Positions 11,260 to 22,480 of a DNA stretch of 64,000 nucleotides are shown one piece after another. The DNA comes from Patellaria atrata CBS 101060 (Eukaryota; Ascomycota; Dothideomycetes; Patellariales; Patellariaceae), in NCBI GenBank assembly GCA_010093705.1, contig MU006095.1, positions 562,315-626,314 on the forward strand. The letters are read 5' to 3'. The number at the start of each line of letters is the position of its first letter. Within the stretch, counting starts at the first letter, position 1. Below the pieces are notes generated by a model. The model made no database searches, was not told where the DNA came from, and worked only from the letters and a program-made list of their open reading frames with translations. A program made the position numbers and the translations under genes.

Positions 11260-14200
11260 ATGCGTCTTCAACATCTTTTACTCTTTGCATCACTTGCCGC
11301 AGCAAATCCCCCAGTACGAGATTCTAAGGGGGTTAGGAGAGATGCGGTTGGACCTAACGACGGAAATACTATAGTCATCACTTCAACTGTCTATGTATCC
11401 CCTGTACTAAGGTGGCTTTCTAATGGTTGTTCGACGACCAGGACAGTCAAGAAAGTTTCCAGCACCGTAGAATACCTTCCGGCCATAGTTGTCTCTCCTC
11501 TTGAGATTAGCGACTCACCAGTATTATCAATCGTGCCAATCGAGGATATAACACCCACCGATACCGAAGAGGGCGAGGGTGTATTTTCAACAATCAGACC
11601 GCCTCTGATTGACAGTGCACCGCCAAGTCCAGTTGTGACATGGAGGAGCTCATCAAGTGTCTCCTGGATCACTTTCACAGGAATCCCTGACAGTTCTATA
11701 TCTAGAGAGTCGTCTCGTTTGCACCTCAGTAGTTGGGAAGATTCCCCTATTACTCCTCCAACTATCTCCTCAAGCAAACATGCAACGACGGTTTTGAGTG
11801 ATCCTCCCATAACGGAACCTATAGTCAGTATCCAACCGGTTCTGACCTTGACCAGTCCAATTTTTACTTCGATTAAGCCCTCGCACGACATTGATGGAAG
11901 TACATTCCCCACCCAAGATTCTACATTCGAATCACCGACCATATCTCTATCTCGGCCGACCGCTGCACCTGTACTTGTAAGTACAGTGACCAATGGGACC
12001 ACGGGAGGCATAATTCATACCAAGACTTCCCTTCTCTCATCAAACATCATTGAAAGCTCAAGATCTTTTTTAATACCTACACCATCATCTTCTTCTTCCG
12101 CCTTAGAGACCTCTCTACCGTTAACTACAGACATACCGGTTCGCTCAACGATTCTTTTGCCTTCGCTCCCACAGTATACTCTACCGCCGATTTCTACTAT
12201 AACCGAAATCACTACGTTGAGCACGAGGTCATCAAAGTCAAAGTACTGGACAACTCTCCCACGCTTCCCTAAGTCTTCTTCTAGCCTTAGACATAGTGAT
12301 AACAAGGCCGGAATCATGGGTTCAGTCGCTCTAACTCTTTCCAATAATATATCAACATCCACATCGACACTTCCCTCACTCTCTTCCTCCATATGCACTT
12401 CAACAGGATATACCCCACCGATTCCAGCGTTGGCCGCTACAATGCATGTACCGAGCGATGAGAGTGTACAAGTACAAGCAACAGGAATATCTCTCGGTCA
12501 AGTTAGCACCTCAACTTTGATATTGGGACATCCAACTTTAAGTTTGATGAGCATTTCAACGAACCCGATTCCTCCCCCTGTCTTCGTCACCATCCCGAGT
12601 AGTTCTCCAGATCTGGGTGATAGCTTCACAGCCGCTCTAGGACCGAGTACAACAAGTATTCTTGATGGTACCAATGGGACCGACTCCGATTCCGGTATTG
12701 GATATCACTTCTAGGGCAGATAGTATAAACGGAACAGTTACACTTTTCTTCAATGCCGGATTTGAGACGGGGATTTCGGGGAGCTCGCTTTGTACGAATA
12801 CACGGACTTTGTATGATACTACCTACGAGATTCTAGCGAGCACATCTGATCCAACTGCCGGTGCGGTAACCGGAGCTGCTGGTACCCCGTTTGAACAACT
12901 TTTAGGAACATCAATAGACAGGAGAGAAACGTTGGAGCCTAGTGCTGCGATGTCTTTCCTTTCATCGGTGCTGGCAACGCGGGCGACGATTCGATTGGGA
13001 GCCCCTTTGCATAGTTCTAATAATGCCCCTTCTTCTGCCAGTTTATTAGGAGATACCGTCTTTACTGAGAATCCAGGCTTCATCGGTGTGCCTGGTGCTT
13101 CTACTGGATCTGTCTCAAGAGACGGGAGCATATTTCTAACCCTTAGTCTGTCTAGAGTAACGATCCCGAAATCGAGAGCTGACTTTTCGGCCCCGAGGAT
13201 GACTACCTTTACTCTCAGCTCTGGGAACGGGGAGGGAAGTGCGAGTCTGATAACGGTAATCAGGACGGTGAGGGCGACTCGGACTGTATATACGGATCCA
13301 ACCTCCTCCCCGCCGATGTTGACTTCGAACTCACCGATTTCTTTATCCTCGAGTAACCTGGGAAGCGTGGTCTCAGACATTTCTGGGAACAGCGAGGGAA
13401 GTGCCAGTCTCATAACAATAATCAGAACGGTGAGGTCAACTCAGACTGTATATACGGACCCAACTTCCTCCCCACCGATGTTAACTTCACACTCATCGGT
13501 TCACCTACCCTCGAGTGGCGGTCCGGGAAGCATAGTCTCAAACATTCTAGGGAACGGCTCAGGTGGTATCGAAGTTGTTACGATTACTAGTACGGTTACG
13601 AGGACTACTCGAGTCGAATCAACGGGGTATTCAACATCGACTCATCCTCCGTCATTGTCAGAAGGGTCAGAGTCTGTGTTATCTTCTCCCACTCCTTTTA
13701 CCTCACCATATTCTTCTATCTTAGCGTCACCCTCTGTTCTATCATCACATTCCGTTGTGACATCACCACCTACCTTCCACTCCTCCCCCACCCTGCCATC
13801 ACCCTCCGTGCAGTCATCGCCACCCAGCGACTCTATCCCCGCTACTATAACTCTCTCAGCACTCACCCTTCAAATCTTCTTCTCTTCTCTTATCCCTACT
13901 CCCACTCTTACCTCAGACCTAATAGCAATGATGGCAACACCCCGTCTCTCTCTCTTGACTTCCACCTTGAGCGACTTAACAAACATCCAACTCCTATCCT
14001 TTCCAGCGACCACCCTCCCCGTGTCACCAGTCTTCGGCACCTCCTCTGCTGGCAATACCGTCGACTCCGTCCCAGGAACCAGTATCCCGTCCTTTGGACC
14101 CGCTATCGACCCCTTTCCACCCGGCTTCACGCATTTTCCTCCCCGTGGGTCTGGCGCTGGAAATACATCTCCACCCACGACGTCGACAATCACAATTTCC

Positions 14201-14341
14201 CCAACCCCAGCAGAGAGTAAGACTCCTCCTCCTCCTTCTTCTGATCCTCATCCACGTCCACCTCCCTCGAGAAGCGAGACTCAGAGACCCAACAAGCCCC
14301 CGACGCAGACGACGGTGGCGGCTGGGTTGCTAGCATCCTAG
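11260..14341 (+). CDS. Large secreted Ser/Thr/Pro-rich mucin-like protein
   Basis: Signal peptide MRLQHLLLFASLAAA followed by a probable KR/RR-type processing site (GVRRDAVG). The first frame runs to 12714 and a second from 12662 to 14341; a 52 bp intron 12668..12719 (donor GTACCA, acceptor GGCAG) joins them exactly in frame (about 1009 residues to the 14341 stop). The donor and branch are weak, so the junction is inferred. The mature protein is almost entirely S/T/P, as in heavily O-glycosylated wall proteins, with short TVY-containing beta-like segments and a tandem duplication (see repeat). The 3' end is uncertain: a good branch/acceptor (TCCTAAC...CTGCAG, ends 14394) suggests further exons to about 14725. 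No enzyme domain seen. Confidence 0.6.
13223..13549 (+). repeat. Two tandem 162/165 bp coding repeats
   Basis: Units 13223-13384 and 13385-13549 inside the mucin-like gene both read EGSASLIT..IRTVR, then TVYTDPTSSPPMLTS, then a variable S-rich spacer. A third, diverged start follows at 13550 (GNGSGG...VVTITSTVTRTTRV). Period 54-55 codons; the synonymous and replacement differences show the copies are not recent. Confidence 0.85.
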
Positions 14342-14394
14342 CCAAATTGCCGAATATTTTCCGTCGAGGCCATTCTCCTAACTCCTTACTGCAG

Positions 14395-14725
14395 GAGACA
14401 GCAATGGAGTAGAGAAGCGGGATACAGTCAAATATACCGACACTGAAGTAGCTCCACACTCATCCCCCACCACCTCATCCTCGCAACCGTCTCACTACGG
14501 CATCATCCCCCTAAAACGAAATTCAAATCCCCGAGTCGGAATCGGAGGAGAGTAGTTTTGCATGGCTCACTAGGCGACGGGATTGTGAACTTTTCCGTGG
14601 GAGAAAGGGGGGAGGGGGGAGGGGGGGAGGTGTTTAGGGCTGTTAAAGTCGAAGTTGAGAGACGGGATTCAAATGGTTTCAAACCATCAACACTATCCAA
14701 ACGAACATATCCATACCCACGCTAA
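14395..14725 (+). other. Candidate 3' exons of the mucin-like gene
   Basis: After the acceptor at 14394 an open stretch begins NGVEKRDTVKYTDTEVAP and runs to a stop at 14553. A donor GTAAGA at 14217 joins it in frame. A further intron 14552..14637 would lead to a tail containing VKVEVERRDSNGF and a stop at 14723-14725. The amino-acid text looks like real protein (a charged cytosol-like tail), but the second intron is G-rich and has no clear branch site, so this is tentative. Confidence 0.35.
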
Positions 14726-15300
14726 CACCGATAACGGGTACAATACCCAACTCGCTGGCCAGGAGAGCTCTACGCACTCTTCAATTTCGCATTTATACCA
14801 CCCATCTTCTTCTGCGAGTTTGGGCCTGCAAACGCTGGCGACGCTTCCCTCGACTTCGACTTCGACCTTGACTGACGGTGCAGCTTTGCTGGCTGCGAAT
14901 GAGATGGGGTTTGATGGTATTAAGAAGGGTGGACGTTGGGAAGGGAAGGGGGAGTGGGGGGGAGAGGGAGACCGAGGCCGAAACTTCATGAAAACGGAAA
15001 TGGGACACAGACGGGAGGGAGGATTCTTTTACGCCCGACTTGGATAGGGGTGTGAGTGGGGGTGTTTTCAGGTATAATGTATCTTTGATGTTGTTTTAAA
15101 TCCTGGGTTAGAACTAGAGGTCTGTTGTGTTGGGTCTATGATGTAGCATAGTATTTATTTCAAAGAGGTATTAGTATTTTCTCCAGCAGCGTAGAGTCAT
15201 GCGTCTAAGGCTTGCGGCAACGAGGGTTGGTATCTCACATCGTTTCTCCACAGTCGCCTATTTGACATCGAGGCTATATCCCATGTATGTGAGTGATTTC
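14726..15300. other. Spacer with a coding-like plus-strand stretch
   Basis: The plus-strand frame across 14655-15047 is open (S/T-rich, then Gly/Arg-rich), but a purine-rich composition (14930-14975) could explain this. No start or splice context decides it; I do not call a gene. Confidence 0.3.
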
Positions 15301-15307
15301 AGATGTT

Positions 15308-16040
15308 ATGGGAGGCAGTATAACGGGTTCATGCGTCCGGGTGCTTGATATTGATGCGGTGGACCCGGCGGTGGTTGCTGTCGTCCGTATCCGGTCGGTT
15401 GCTTACCATTACTCGGTCCGTATCCAGCGGCCGGTTGCCGAACGGGCGGCTGCGATGGCTGGCCATACGTTGTTGGGGAATTGGAGCTGGTTGCACGTGG
15501 ATTTGCGGTGGTTGATGGACTACTTAGTCGCTCCGGAACGGGTCCGTCGCCTGGTGATCCGTCATGACCGAGGACGCGGGTGATGAGGTTTGCACTGTAC
15601 TGTACATTAGGAGCTATGTATGTCCCCTATGGCAAAATAGAATTCAGATTCAGACCTACTTCTGGTTTGACCGTACACTTAATCCAGGTATAGTCAGGAC
15701 TGAAGAAAAGATAATATTTACTATATATATACATAATTCCGATATTATTACGGGAAGTGAGTAGCCATGTATTCAGCGACATGGGGGATACAGGTAACCA
15801 GTCCGGTCGGAGGTGTGTAGGGACTTATGGGGAGAGGCGGGATTGGAGTTAAGAGTTAGGGGAGTGGATGTTTTGGTATACGTTAGGCTGGATGGTTGGA
15901 ATTGAGAGGGGGTAGTGCGTGTGGGTAGGAGGAATTTTGGGGTTATTATGGGGAGGGAGGGTAGATTTGAGTTCAGTGATGAAGGGAATGCGGATGATAT
16001 GTGTTCCAGGACCTATGTATCTCCTTGTATAGCAAAAGCG
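15308..16040 (-). pseudogene. Pro/Gln-rich coding relic of unknown family
   Basis: Two minus-strand stretches read like protein. From about 15630 down to 15308: IAPNVQYSANLITRVLG, then S/T/P-rich text and GYGPSNGKQPTGYGRQQPPP. From about 16040 down to 15866: RRYIGPGTHIIRIPFITELK followed by P/T/H-rich text. A plausible acceptor (CCATAG) precedes the first. The two starts resemble each other at DNA level (AGGAGCTATGTATGTCCCC against AGGACCTATGTATCTCCTT on the plus strand), hinting at a duplication. No start codon, no continuous frame and no known domain were found. Could be a decayed gene or exons of a gene I failed to assemble. Confidence 0.3.
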
Positions 16041-16280
16041 GAATGGACATTTTTAGCTAGTGAGCACTTGGGTGTTATATACTTGGTCTGGGGGAACGTA
16101 ATTCTGTTCGAATTAAGGGGCCGCATACGCTACGGGATATTATAGATACAACATACGGTTGATTGCCTTCTAGTACTGATACAACTTATTGATTATGCTA
16201 CCGAGGAGCCTCTAACCCCATCCCACTCGCACAGAACAATATCCAAACAGTACAGATATTCTGTACGCAGACTACCGGCA

Positions 16281-17254
16281 TCAATTGACACCACCGGGTA
16301 TGTCAGGGAAGAGAAATGTATCTTCAAGGAGCTCCCATTTCGGCGTGCCTTCGAGTGACTCTTCAGGGGGGAAGTTTGCCTTGTGAAAGCTGCACCGCCA
16401 CAGCTCCCCTTTATCCTGCTTACAGACCGTCCATGAGGTGTTGCCCCGATTGTATTGAACCATCCTGAGACGGGGGAGGTCTTCAGCGGTCTCTTTGACG
16501 GTCTCGTGGAGCTGGTTTATCGTCCCCGATCTATACCGATATCCAACTTTCAAGACCAGAGTTGTGAGATTCGGCATTGCTTCGAGGTAGTTCAAGAGTT
16601 CGTCGGAGAGGTCCTCGTCCTGAAGCTCTTCGAGAGTGAAGTCCCGTAGCTGATATCTGCGCGTGTATCCTCCATTTTCGCGCATGCGGTTCATGTACTT
16701 TCAGACCCAACCCTGGTCTATATCCAACGTGACGTTTCGCACGAATGCTAGGAAGGTGTTGGTGGGGAGGTTGTCTCGGATACCAAGACGCAAATTTGAT
16801 ACGTTGAATGGGAGTGGTGGTCGGGGCCATAGTCCCCAATGGAGCTTGCAAACTTGATAAACAAAAACTGCTGGAAAGACGAATTTTGTTCGTTTGGCTA
16901 TTGCTTCAGCGTACTCAGCACTGATTTGTCGATTCACTAAGAGGAGAGGATGGCATGAAGGGTGTAGTCCGTCATCTTTTTTCTTCTTTGTCTTCTCGTC
17001 ACTTTCTCGAGCCTCTACTTCCTCTTGTCGTTGAACAAGCGAGAATATATCATAATATCGTTCAAGGTCGGTCTTGGCCGTAAAAACTATCAACTCTTCA
17101 TATACCATCAAGCGGAGCTCAGCGGAAAGGGCAAGAAAAGGGAAGTAATCCTGCCTGGAATAGTAGAATTTTTAGCGGGTTTTCGAGATCATCTAGGAAA
17201 GGTTCGTAAAGATTCGGGTCGCCCTTATTACAATGGGTTAGCGCGACCAGGCAT
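16281..17254 (-). pseudogene. F-box-like (2EXR-type) protein interrupted by one TGA
   Basis: Exon 1 17232..17254 (MPGRANP), intron 17155..17231 (77 bp, donor GTAATA, acceptor TTCCAG), exon 2 16281..17154. The spliced start reads LALSAELRLMVYEEL, the usual opening of fungal F-box/2EXR-like proteins, later followed by LLLVNRQISAEY and NVTLDID, also typical of that family. Frame is continuous over about 298 codons except for a TGA at 16701-16703, between DIDQGWV and KYMNRMRENGG. The protein text continues convincingly after it (DLSDELLNYLEAMPNLTTLV), so this is a recent nonsense mutation, a read-through stop or a sequence error. No intron fits over the stop in frame. F-box proteins normally recruit substrates to SCF ubiquitin ligases; the target is unknown. 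Confidence 0.6.
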
Positions 17255-19465
17255 TTGATGCTGAAGTTAAAGATTACAAGTTGTGAATTCATAGGTGATT
17301 CGGTTCAACTGATTTTGATATTCGAAACGGTGAGTAGCGCGATTGGTGAGAGCCAAATGACCCATGAATTACAACTGCGGGAACTTGCTCCAGATAGAAA
17401 GGAAACAGAGCAGCTCTGAATGATAATGTGCAACACAGCTGGAAGAGCTGGGGGAAGGGGTGTTGGATTAAGATGCGGCGATAGAGAAATGTTGTAGGAA
17501 GTGGAGAAGGTTGAGGTCGAGGCGATGTTGTGAATAGATTTACAAACGCTACAAAACTTGAATTTAAATTTGTGGGTAGAAGTTGTGAATATCTCGTCGA
17601 AGACTCGGTTTGTGTACACGTGATTGTGTACCTGTTGAAAGACCGAGCCATCAGACCTCCTATGCGCAGGAGATAATTGCGGCCAGCTTCAATGACAATA
17701 TGCAAGGCTTCCATTGTGCGTGACGGAAGAATAGCGGTATATGTGAATATCTAGTTCACGAGAATCCACCACCGAGCGAGAAGAGATGTCCTCGTTTGAA
17801 TGCTTCCTTCGAGACGACTATAGAATAACGAATTGTGGAAGCGCAAGAGGGATGAGTGATAGTTTACTGAGCGGACCTATTCGCCTGAAATATCTGATTC
17901 GTGGTGAACATAAAGCATCATGAAGTAATAGCTCGATGGCAAGAAGATGAGGTTAGCTTGAGGGTCGTGATGCCCACTGCTTGCTCCCGAAGGTCATATG
18001 GTGAGAGTGTAAGATGAATTGAAAGGCCTGGAAGCAATGAAACGACATTTATTTTTGCTGATGACTTTGGTTCATAAATTTAGTATTCCGTATTGGAATG
18101 GGGATTTATTTCGAAATATTCAGGAAACGTTGACACTCTACTCGGATGGTTGCTGTACAGGTCAGTTGCTGTACGCCAGTACCTTCAAACAACATCAAGT
18201 CAGAAATACCGATAGTTCTTCATGCGTGGTATCTCCTTTCATGTTAGGACAGCTATGACTGACGGTACAGTAGGCTTCTAGCAGAACCACCTTCGACTTG
18301 ACGATATATGGATAAGATAGTCACGTTCAAGTCGGCTTAAGCAGTACCTTGCTACATTGTGTTCAACGATAAGCGTACTGTACAGTACATAAACTGAGGG
18401 AGACCAGATAGAGTAAGTGTGTATACTGTACAGTTGCTGTCATTTGTATGATTTCGTCTTAGAATTTGAAAATGGATTCATGGTGAAGTCTTTCAGATGA
18501 AAGAAAAGAAAAAGGAGGTGGAAGCGAGAAATTATTGACGGGGATAGACGTTATCAACGGACCGGGATAAAGCCGGGAAGTGGGAAGTGGGAAATTGAGG
18601 TTAGAGATTGATCCGGGATTCTGGGATCCTTCACTCTTTCCCGATCTCGTACTTTCCCTTGGGATAAGACACAAATAGAAGGCGCGTGTTGGCTCATGCA
18701 TTATTCATGCATTATTCATGCATCACGAATATGGGACTGCGGGACACTCTCAAACCTGAGTACTACTGTCTCGGAAATCTTTGGGGACCTTTGTAAACTA
18801 CAATTATAGAGAACTCCTCATATGAGCGAATGTCCTGTAGAACATGGATCAATGATGCTGACGATTAGTATGCAGCTTTGGTGCAGTAGTGAAATTAGTG
18901 AGGTGGATGGCGCTGAAGATAACCTGCACGGTATTCTCGAAGTTCCATGTTCACTTGAAAGAGTTTGCGACGCGTGGTGTACAACCAATGGGGGGCCAGA
19001 AAAGGGGCATTTGGGGGTTGTTGATAGGCGGTTCTGGGTACTTTGGTACCTACTTCTCGGGGTACCAGTACCTATTCTCACCACGGTAAAGCGTGCAAGA
19101 AATAGACAAACAGCCAAAAAGAGCTTGACCTTTGCTGCACCACTCCCCGCAGGCGCAAGCCGGCCACTTTCCAACTTTCCCTTTCAACTTCACCACCACA
19201 TCCTGTTGATAACTTCCAGCTTCCACTTCGCTTCTTTTCTTTCCGACCTCTTACGACGACATCACAACTCTCTACAACCTGAGCGACACCATACAGCTCC
19301 CTTTGCCGTTGCACCAACGATTTGTCGCGGCCCGTGTCTCAGCGCAATCCAGGTCCCATTGAACGACCTATCATCTCAACATCTCAAAATCTCAACGAGA
19401 TAATAACATACCCATTCTTCATGGATCCATTCTGTCGATAGAGATTATAATATTCCCTCGCCATA
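17255..19465. other. Divergent intergenic region, 2.2 kb
   Basis: Lies between the F-box-like gene and palI. Contains three CTGTACAG palindromes within 281 bp (18153, 18378, 18426) and an 11-bp tandem repeat (18695-18727). A minus-strand open stretch from 17714 starts MEALHIVIEAGRNYLLRIGG but soon loses coding character; not called. The last ~250 bp (CT-rich) are probably the palI leader. Confidence 0.5.
18695..18727 (+). repeat. 11-bp tandem repeat (CATGCATTATT), about three copies
   Basis: CATGCATTATT at 18695 and 18706, then CATGCATCACG at 18717. CATGCATG-like palindromic cores; no function assigned. Confidence 0.8.
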
Positions 19466-21844
19466 ATGCTTCGTCCGGCGACACCACTATCCATTCTATT
19501 CTTCGCCGCCTTCGTCTTGCTTCTCCTTTCCACCCTATCAACCCCGATCATCAAGGCCATTCCTCTCGCAACCGTCGAGGGTGTCAATTTCGGTGTCCTA
19601 GGATATTGTAGGGGAGATGACTGTAGTGGCATAAGTGTCGGATACAGTACCGGTATGTCTATGCCACTGGACTTGTTGTCGTCCAGAAGATCCCCGTCCG
19701 CCTCCCTTATGAGCCGCTTGCATCTACACTTCAGCGATATTGGAATTTATGGATATAGAGCGCTTTGCTAACAACGCCGCTTTTAGACCGATTGTCCCAA
19801 AATGGAGACTTCTCTTTACCTTCGAGTACTCGTAATTCACTTTCTTCCATTCTTATCGTCCACCCAGTTGCGACTTTACTTACATTAATTTGCTTTGGCC
19901 TTGCAGTGGCCGCTCACTTTCATGCCCCAGCACATTCACCCAAATATCTATTAGCACTTTTGATTTTAACATTCCCCACTCTTCTAGTCACACTTCTTGC
20001 TTTCTTAGTTGACCTTTTATTGTTTGTTCCACATGTTGCATGGGGAGGATGGGTTGTACTGGCAGCCACCATTATAATTGTTGCCAGCGGCGTAGTAACA
20101 TGTGCAATGCGTCGCACATTGGTCAGTCGGAAAGCTCGGAAGAAGAGGATTGCGGAAAATAATGAGATGAATGGGGTGAACTATCAAGCCAGTCGCAACC
20201 ATCCCACAATACCATTACCTCGGGCAGAATCACCGCCACCTCTCAACACCAATGGTCATAACGGAGATAAATTACCCGCATTTGCAGCGTTCGAACTCCA
20301 AAACAACAAACAGCTATCTGAAGATCGGACCCCGCTGAACCCTCGGAATCCATCCATAAGAAGCGCAAGTACTAATGGAGGCCACACACTGGACATGGAC
20401 GGTAGCCCTACAGGATATGAGGATCGACCACCTTTACCCTCGGTAACTATGACTCCGGGTCGAAACCGTGGACCACCACCAAGAGACCAATACGGCAACC
20501 CTATTCCACCACAAGCGATGCAACGCAGGAGATCTGCTGAAGGAAGTATGAGATCCAACGGGATGAATGGTGGACCTCCGGGTTATGGGCGTGGACGTGG
20601 AGGATACCCTCCAAGAGGTGGACCTATGCCAAGAGGTGGTTATGGTCCGAGAGGTGGACCGCAAAATCGTGGACCTCCACCACCAGGATGGAATGGGAAT
20701 GGGAATGGGAATGGAAGAGGGATGGGGCCTATAGGACCTCCCCCAATGAACCGTGGAGGGATGATGATGGGAAGAGGAGGCCATCCACCGGGGTACGATA
20801 ACAGGTACTACGGACAGCCACCGAGTAGAGAGCAATCACCGTACGGTCAGAGAAGAGATATGTCTCCAGCGCCTCCGATGCCTCCAATGCAAGGTCCAGG
20901 AATGATAGGACAAGCCATCGAGATGGATGCTAGATCAGGTGCTCCGTCAGGACAAAATTCTCCTACAAGGACGCAGAATTACGGTCTACGGGATAGCGAC
21001 GGGGATGTCATGGGGATGATCAACCTGCAACAACAGCGTCAAGCGGGAGACATTCACTCAAGACGAGGTTCGAGCGGACCCATCAACTCCGAGTATGCCC
21101 AAGAGTAAGCTCCCCTCCTCACACCCATTCACTCCTAAATATCCAGATCCTAACTCAACGAGCAGTTCCTACGTCCCCGCCCGCGCAAACTGGGGTCCTC
21201 CACCTATCCACTTCCAACAAAATAACTCCTCCAACACACTCAACAGCTCCAATTCCCGCGGCCTGTCGCCCATTCAAGACTCTCCCCGACAAACCCCAGT
21301 CGAGCTTGCAGCCGATACCACACCAAAGGTCACGCACACTCGCTCAAACTCAGAACAGTACTACGAAGATGTAGACCCACGCTTCGCGCAATCCGATCCC
21401 ACTCCCCCCCAACCGCCACAACCAGTAGCACTCCCTTCATCACTCGTCCCAGGCTACGTTCAATCCCAAACAGCAACCCATCTCCACCCTCCCAACTCCG
21501 CTCTCCCTTCCTCAACGCTCGAGCGCGATCCTTCCTACGAAAGTATCGCAGAAGGCGCACGCTCCCCTGCGGCGTCTGAAGCGTCACATTTCACCTCTAT
21601 TTCCCAGCGCGGCGTGAATCCGAATTGGAGACCACCGCCTCCCCCACAGCCACATATGAGCGGATATCCCCCGCCGAGGAGACCGGACGTTATACTAGAA
21701 GCGAACCCGGATTTCGCGCTTAACCCAACGAAACTGAACAGGAGGCCTGTGAGTACGGGACCGAATGGAGGGAGGCAGCCGGGGATGATCAATTTGGGTG
21801 GTGTGGGGGCGCAGGGGAGATATCCCGGGCCTGAGGCGATATAG
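19466..21844 (+). CDS. palI: pH-response regulator PalI/Rim9 family membrane protein
   Basis: Three exons: 19466..19652, 19787..21104, 21166..21844 (727 residues; an alternative donor GTATGC at 21093 gives 723). Intron 1 is 134 bp (GTATGT, GCTAAC, TTTTAG); intron 2 is 61 bp (GTAAGC, CCTAAC, AGCAG). Four membrane segments match the SUR7/PalI fold: one N-terminal (about 7-28), then an extracellular loop with the conserved GYCRGDDC cysteine pair, and three more (roughly 90-200). A very long cytosolic tail follows, rich in Gly/Pro/Arg, ending with the family signatures SYVPARANWGPPP, YYEDVDPRFA and ISQRGVNPNWRPPP. In the Pal/Rim ambient-pH pathway PalI/Rim9 helps place the PalH/Rim21 sensor in the plasma membrane, upstream of PacC/Rim101 cleavage. 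The assignment rests on topology and these tail motifs. Confidence 0.9.
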
Positions 21845-22480
21845 ATCATAAGCCTGGTGGATGTGAGATTGGGGGGCATTGGTGCACTTTCTGTATACGT
21901 ATAGACAGTTCTTTTCTCTCACGGTCTCTTTCATTTCTTCCTTCTTGGGACCTCTACAGGTTTTATTCTGAGACGGCCGTTTCTTTTCGAACTTAATGTT
22001 GCCTTACCCTCGTTGGGCTTCGTTTCGGCTTTCTTCTTGGGTCTTGGCTTTCTCTTCAGGTATTGTCCTTATGTGCATTTTTCTTTTCTTTTTTCTTGTC
22101 ATGGGCGAGAGGTTCGGCACCCTTTTTCTCGCGTAACGCTTCGATTGGTGTATCTATCTATTGTGTAGTATCGAACGGAGGAAACGGAAGTTTTGGGAGA
22201 GCTAAGTGCGAAGGGGGAAAAGGGGGCTTGTGTATAGAATAAGGTACAAGGGAAGAATACATAAATACCGTAGGGTAGTAAGTAGCGAATGGAGAAGATT
22301 AATTCGATCAATTCGTTGCGTTGAAACTAGTGATGTAAATGATAGGTAGAAGCCGTATTGTACGGCGCTGTATATCAATCCCGCCAACCCCTCCTTACCG
22401 TAGATCCCATACCTGATCATATCTCAAACCCAAATCCGATTTCACGGCAAGAATCAACTGTATACCCCACCCATCCATCG
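21845..22480. other. Convergent intergenic region palI/atg29
   Basis: Shared 3' flank of two convergent genes; T-rich (for example 22078-22100). No gene seen. Confidence 0.6.

Noticed and set aside
12015-12398. Minus-strand frame opposite the mucin-like gene
   Set aside because: Antisense of Ser/Thr codons; Asp/Glu/Val-rich shadow with no start context.
15293-15583. Plus-strand 96-codon frame
   Set aside because: The minus strand over the same bases reads more like protein (Pro/Gln-rich), so this is a shadow.
16695-16760. Intron that would remove the TGA of the F-box-like gene
   Set aside because: Candidate GT...AG pairs there (for example 50 bp ending GCGCAG) break the downstream frame.
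17289-17714. Minus-strand open frame starting MEALHIVIEAGRNYLLRIGG
   Set aside because: The start looks good, but after about 30 codons the text loses coding character and no splice partner was found.
18822-19403. 193-codon plus-strand open frame upstream of palI
   Set aside because: Mixed composition without family features; the second half is the CT-rich palI leader. The palI start at 19466 is supported by signal-like TM1 and splicing.
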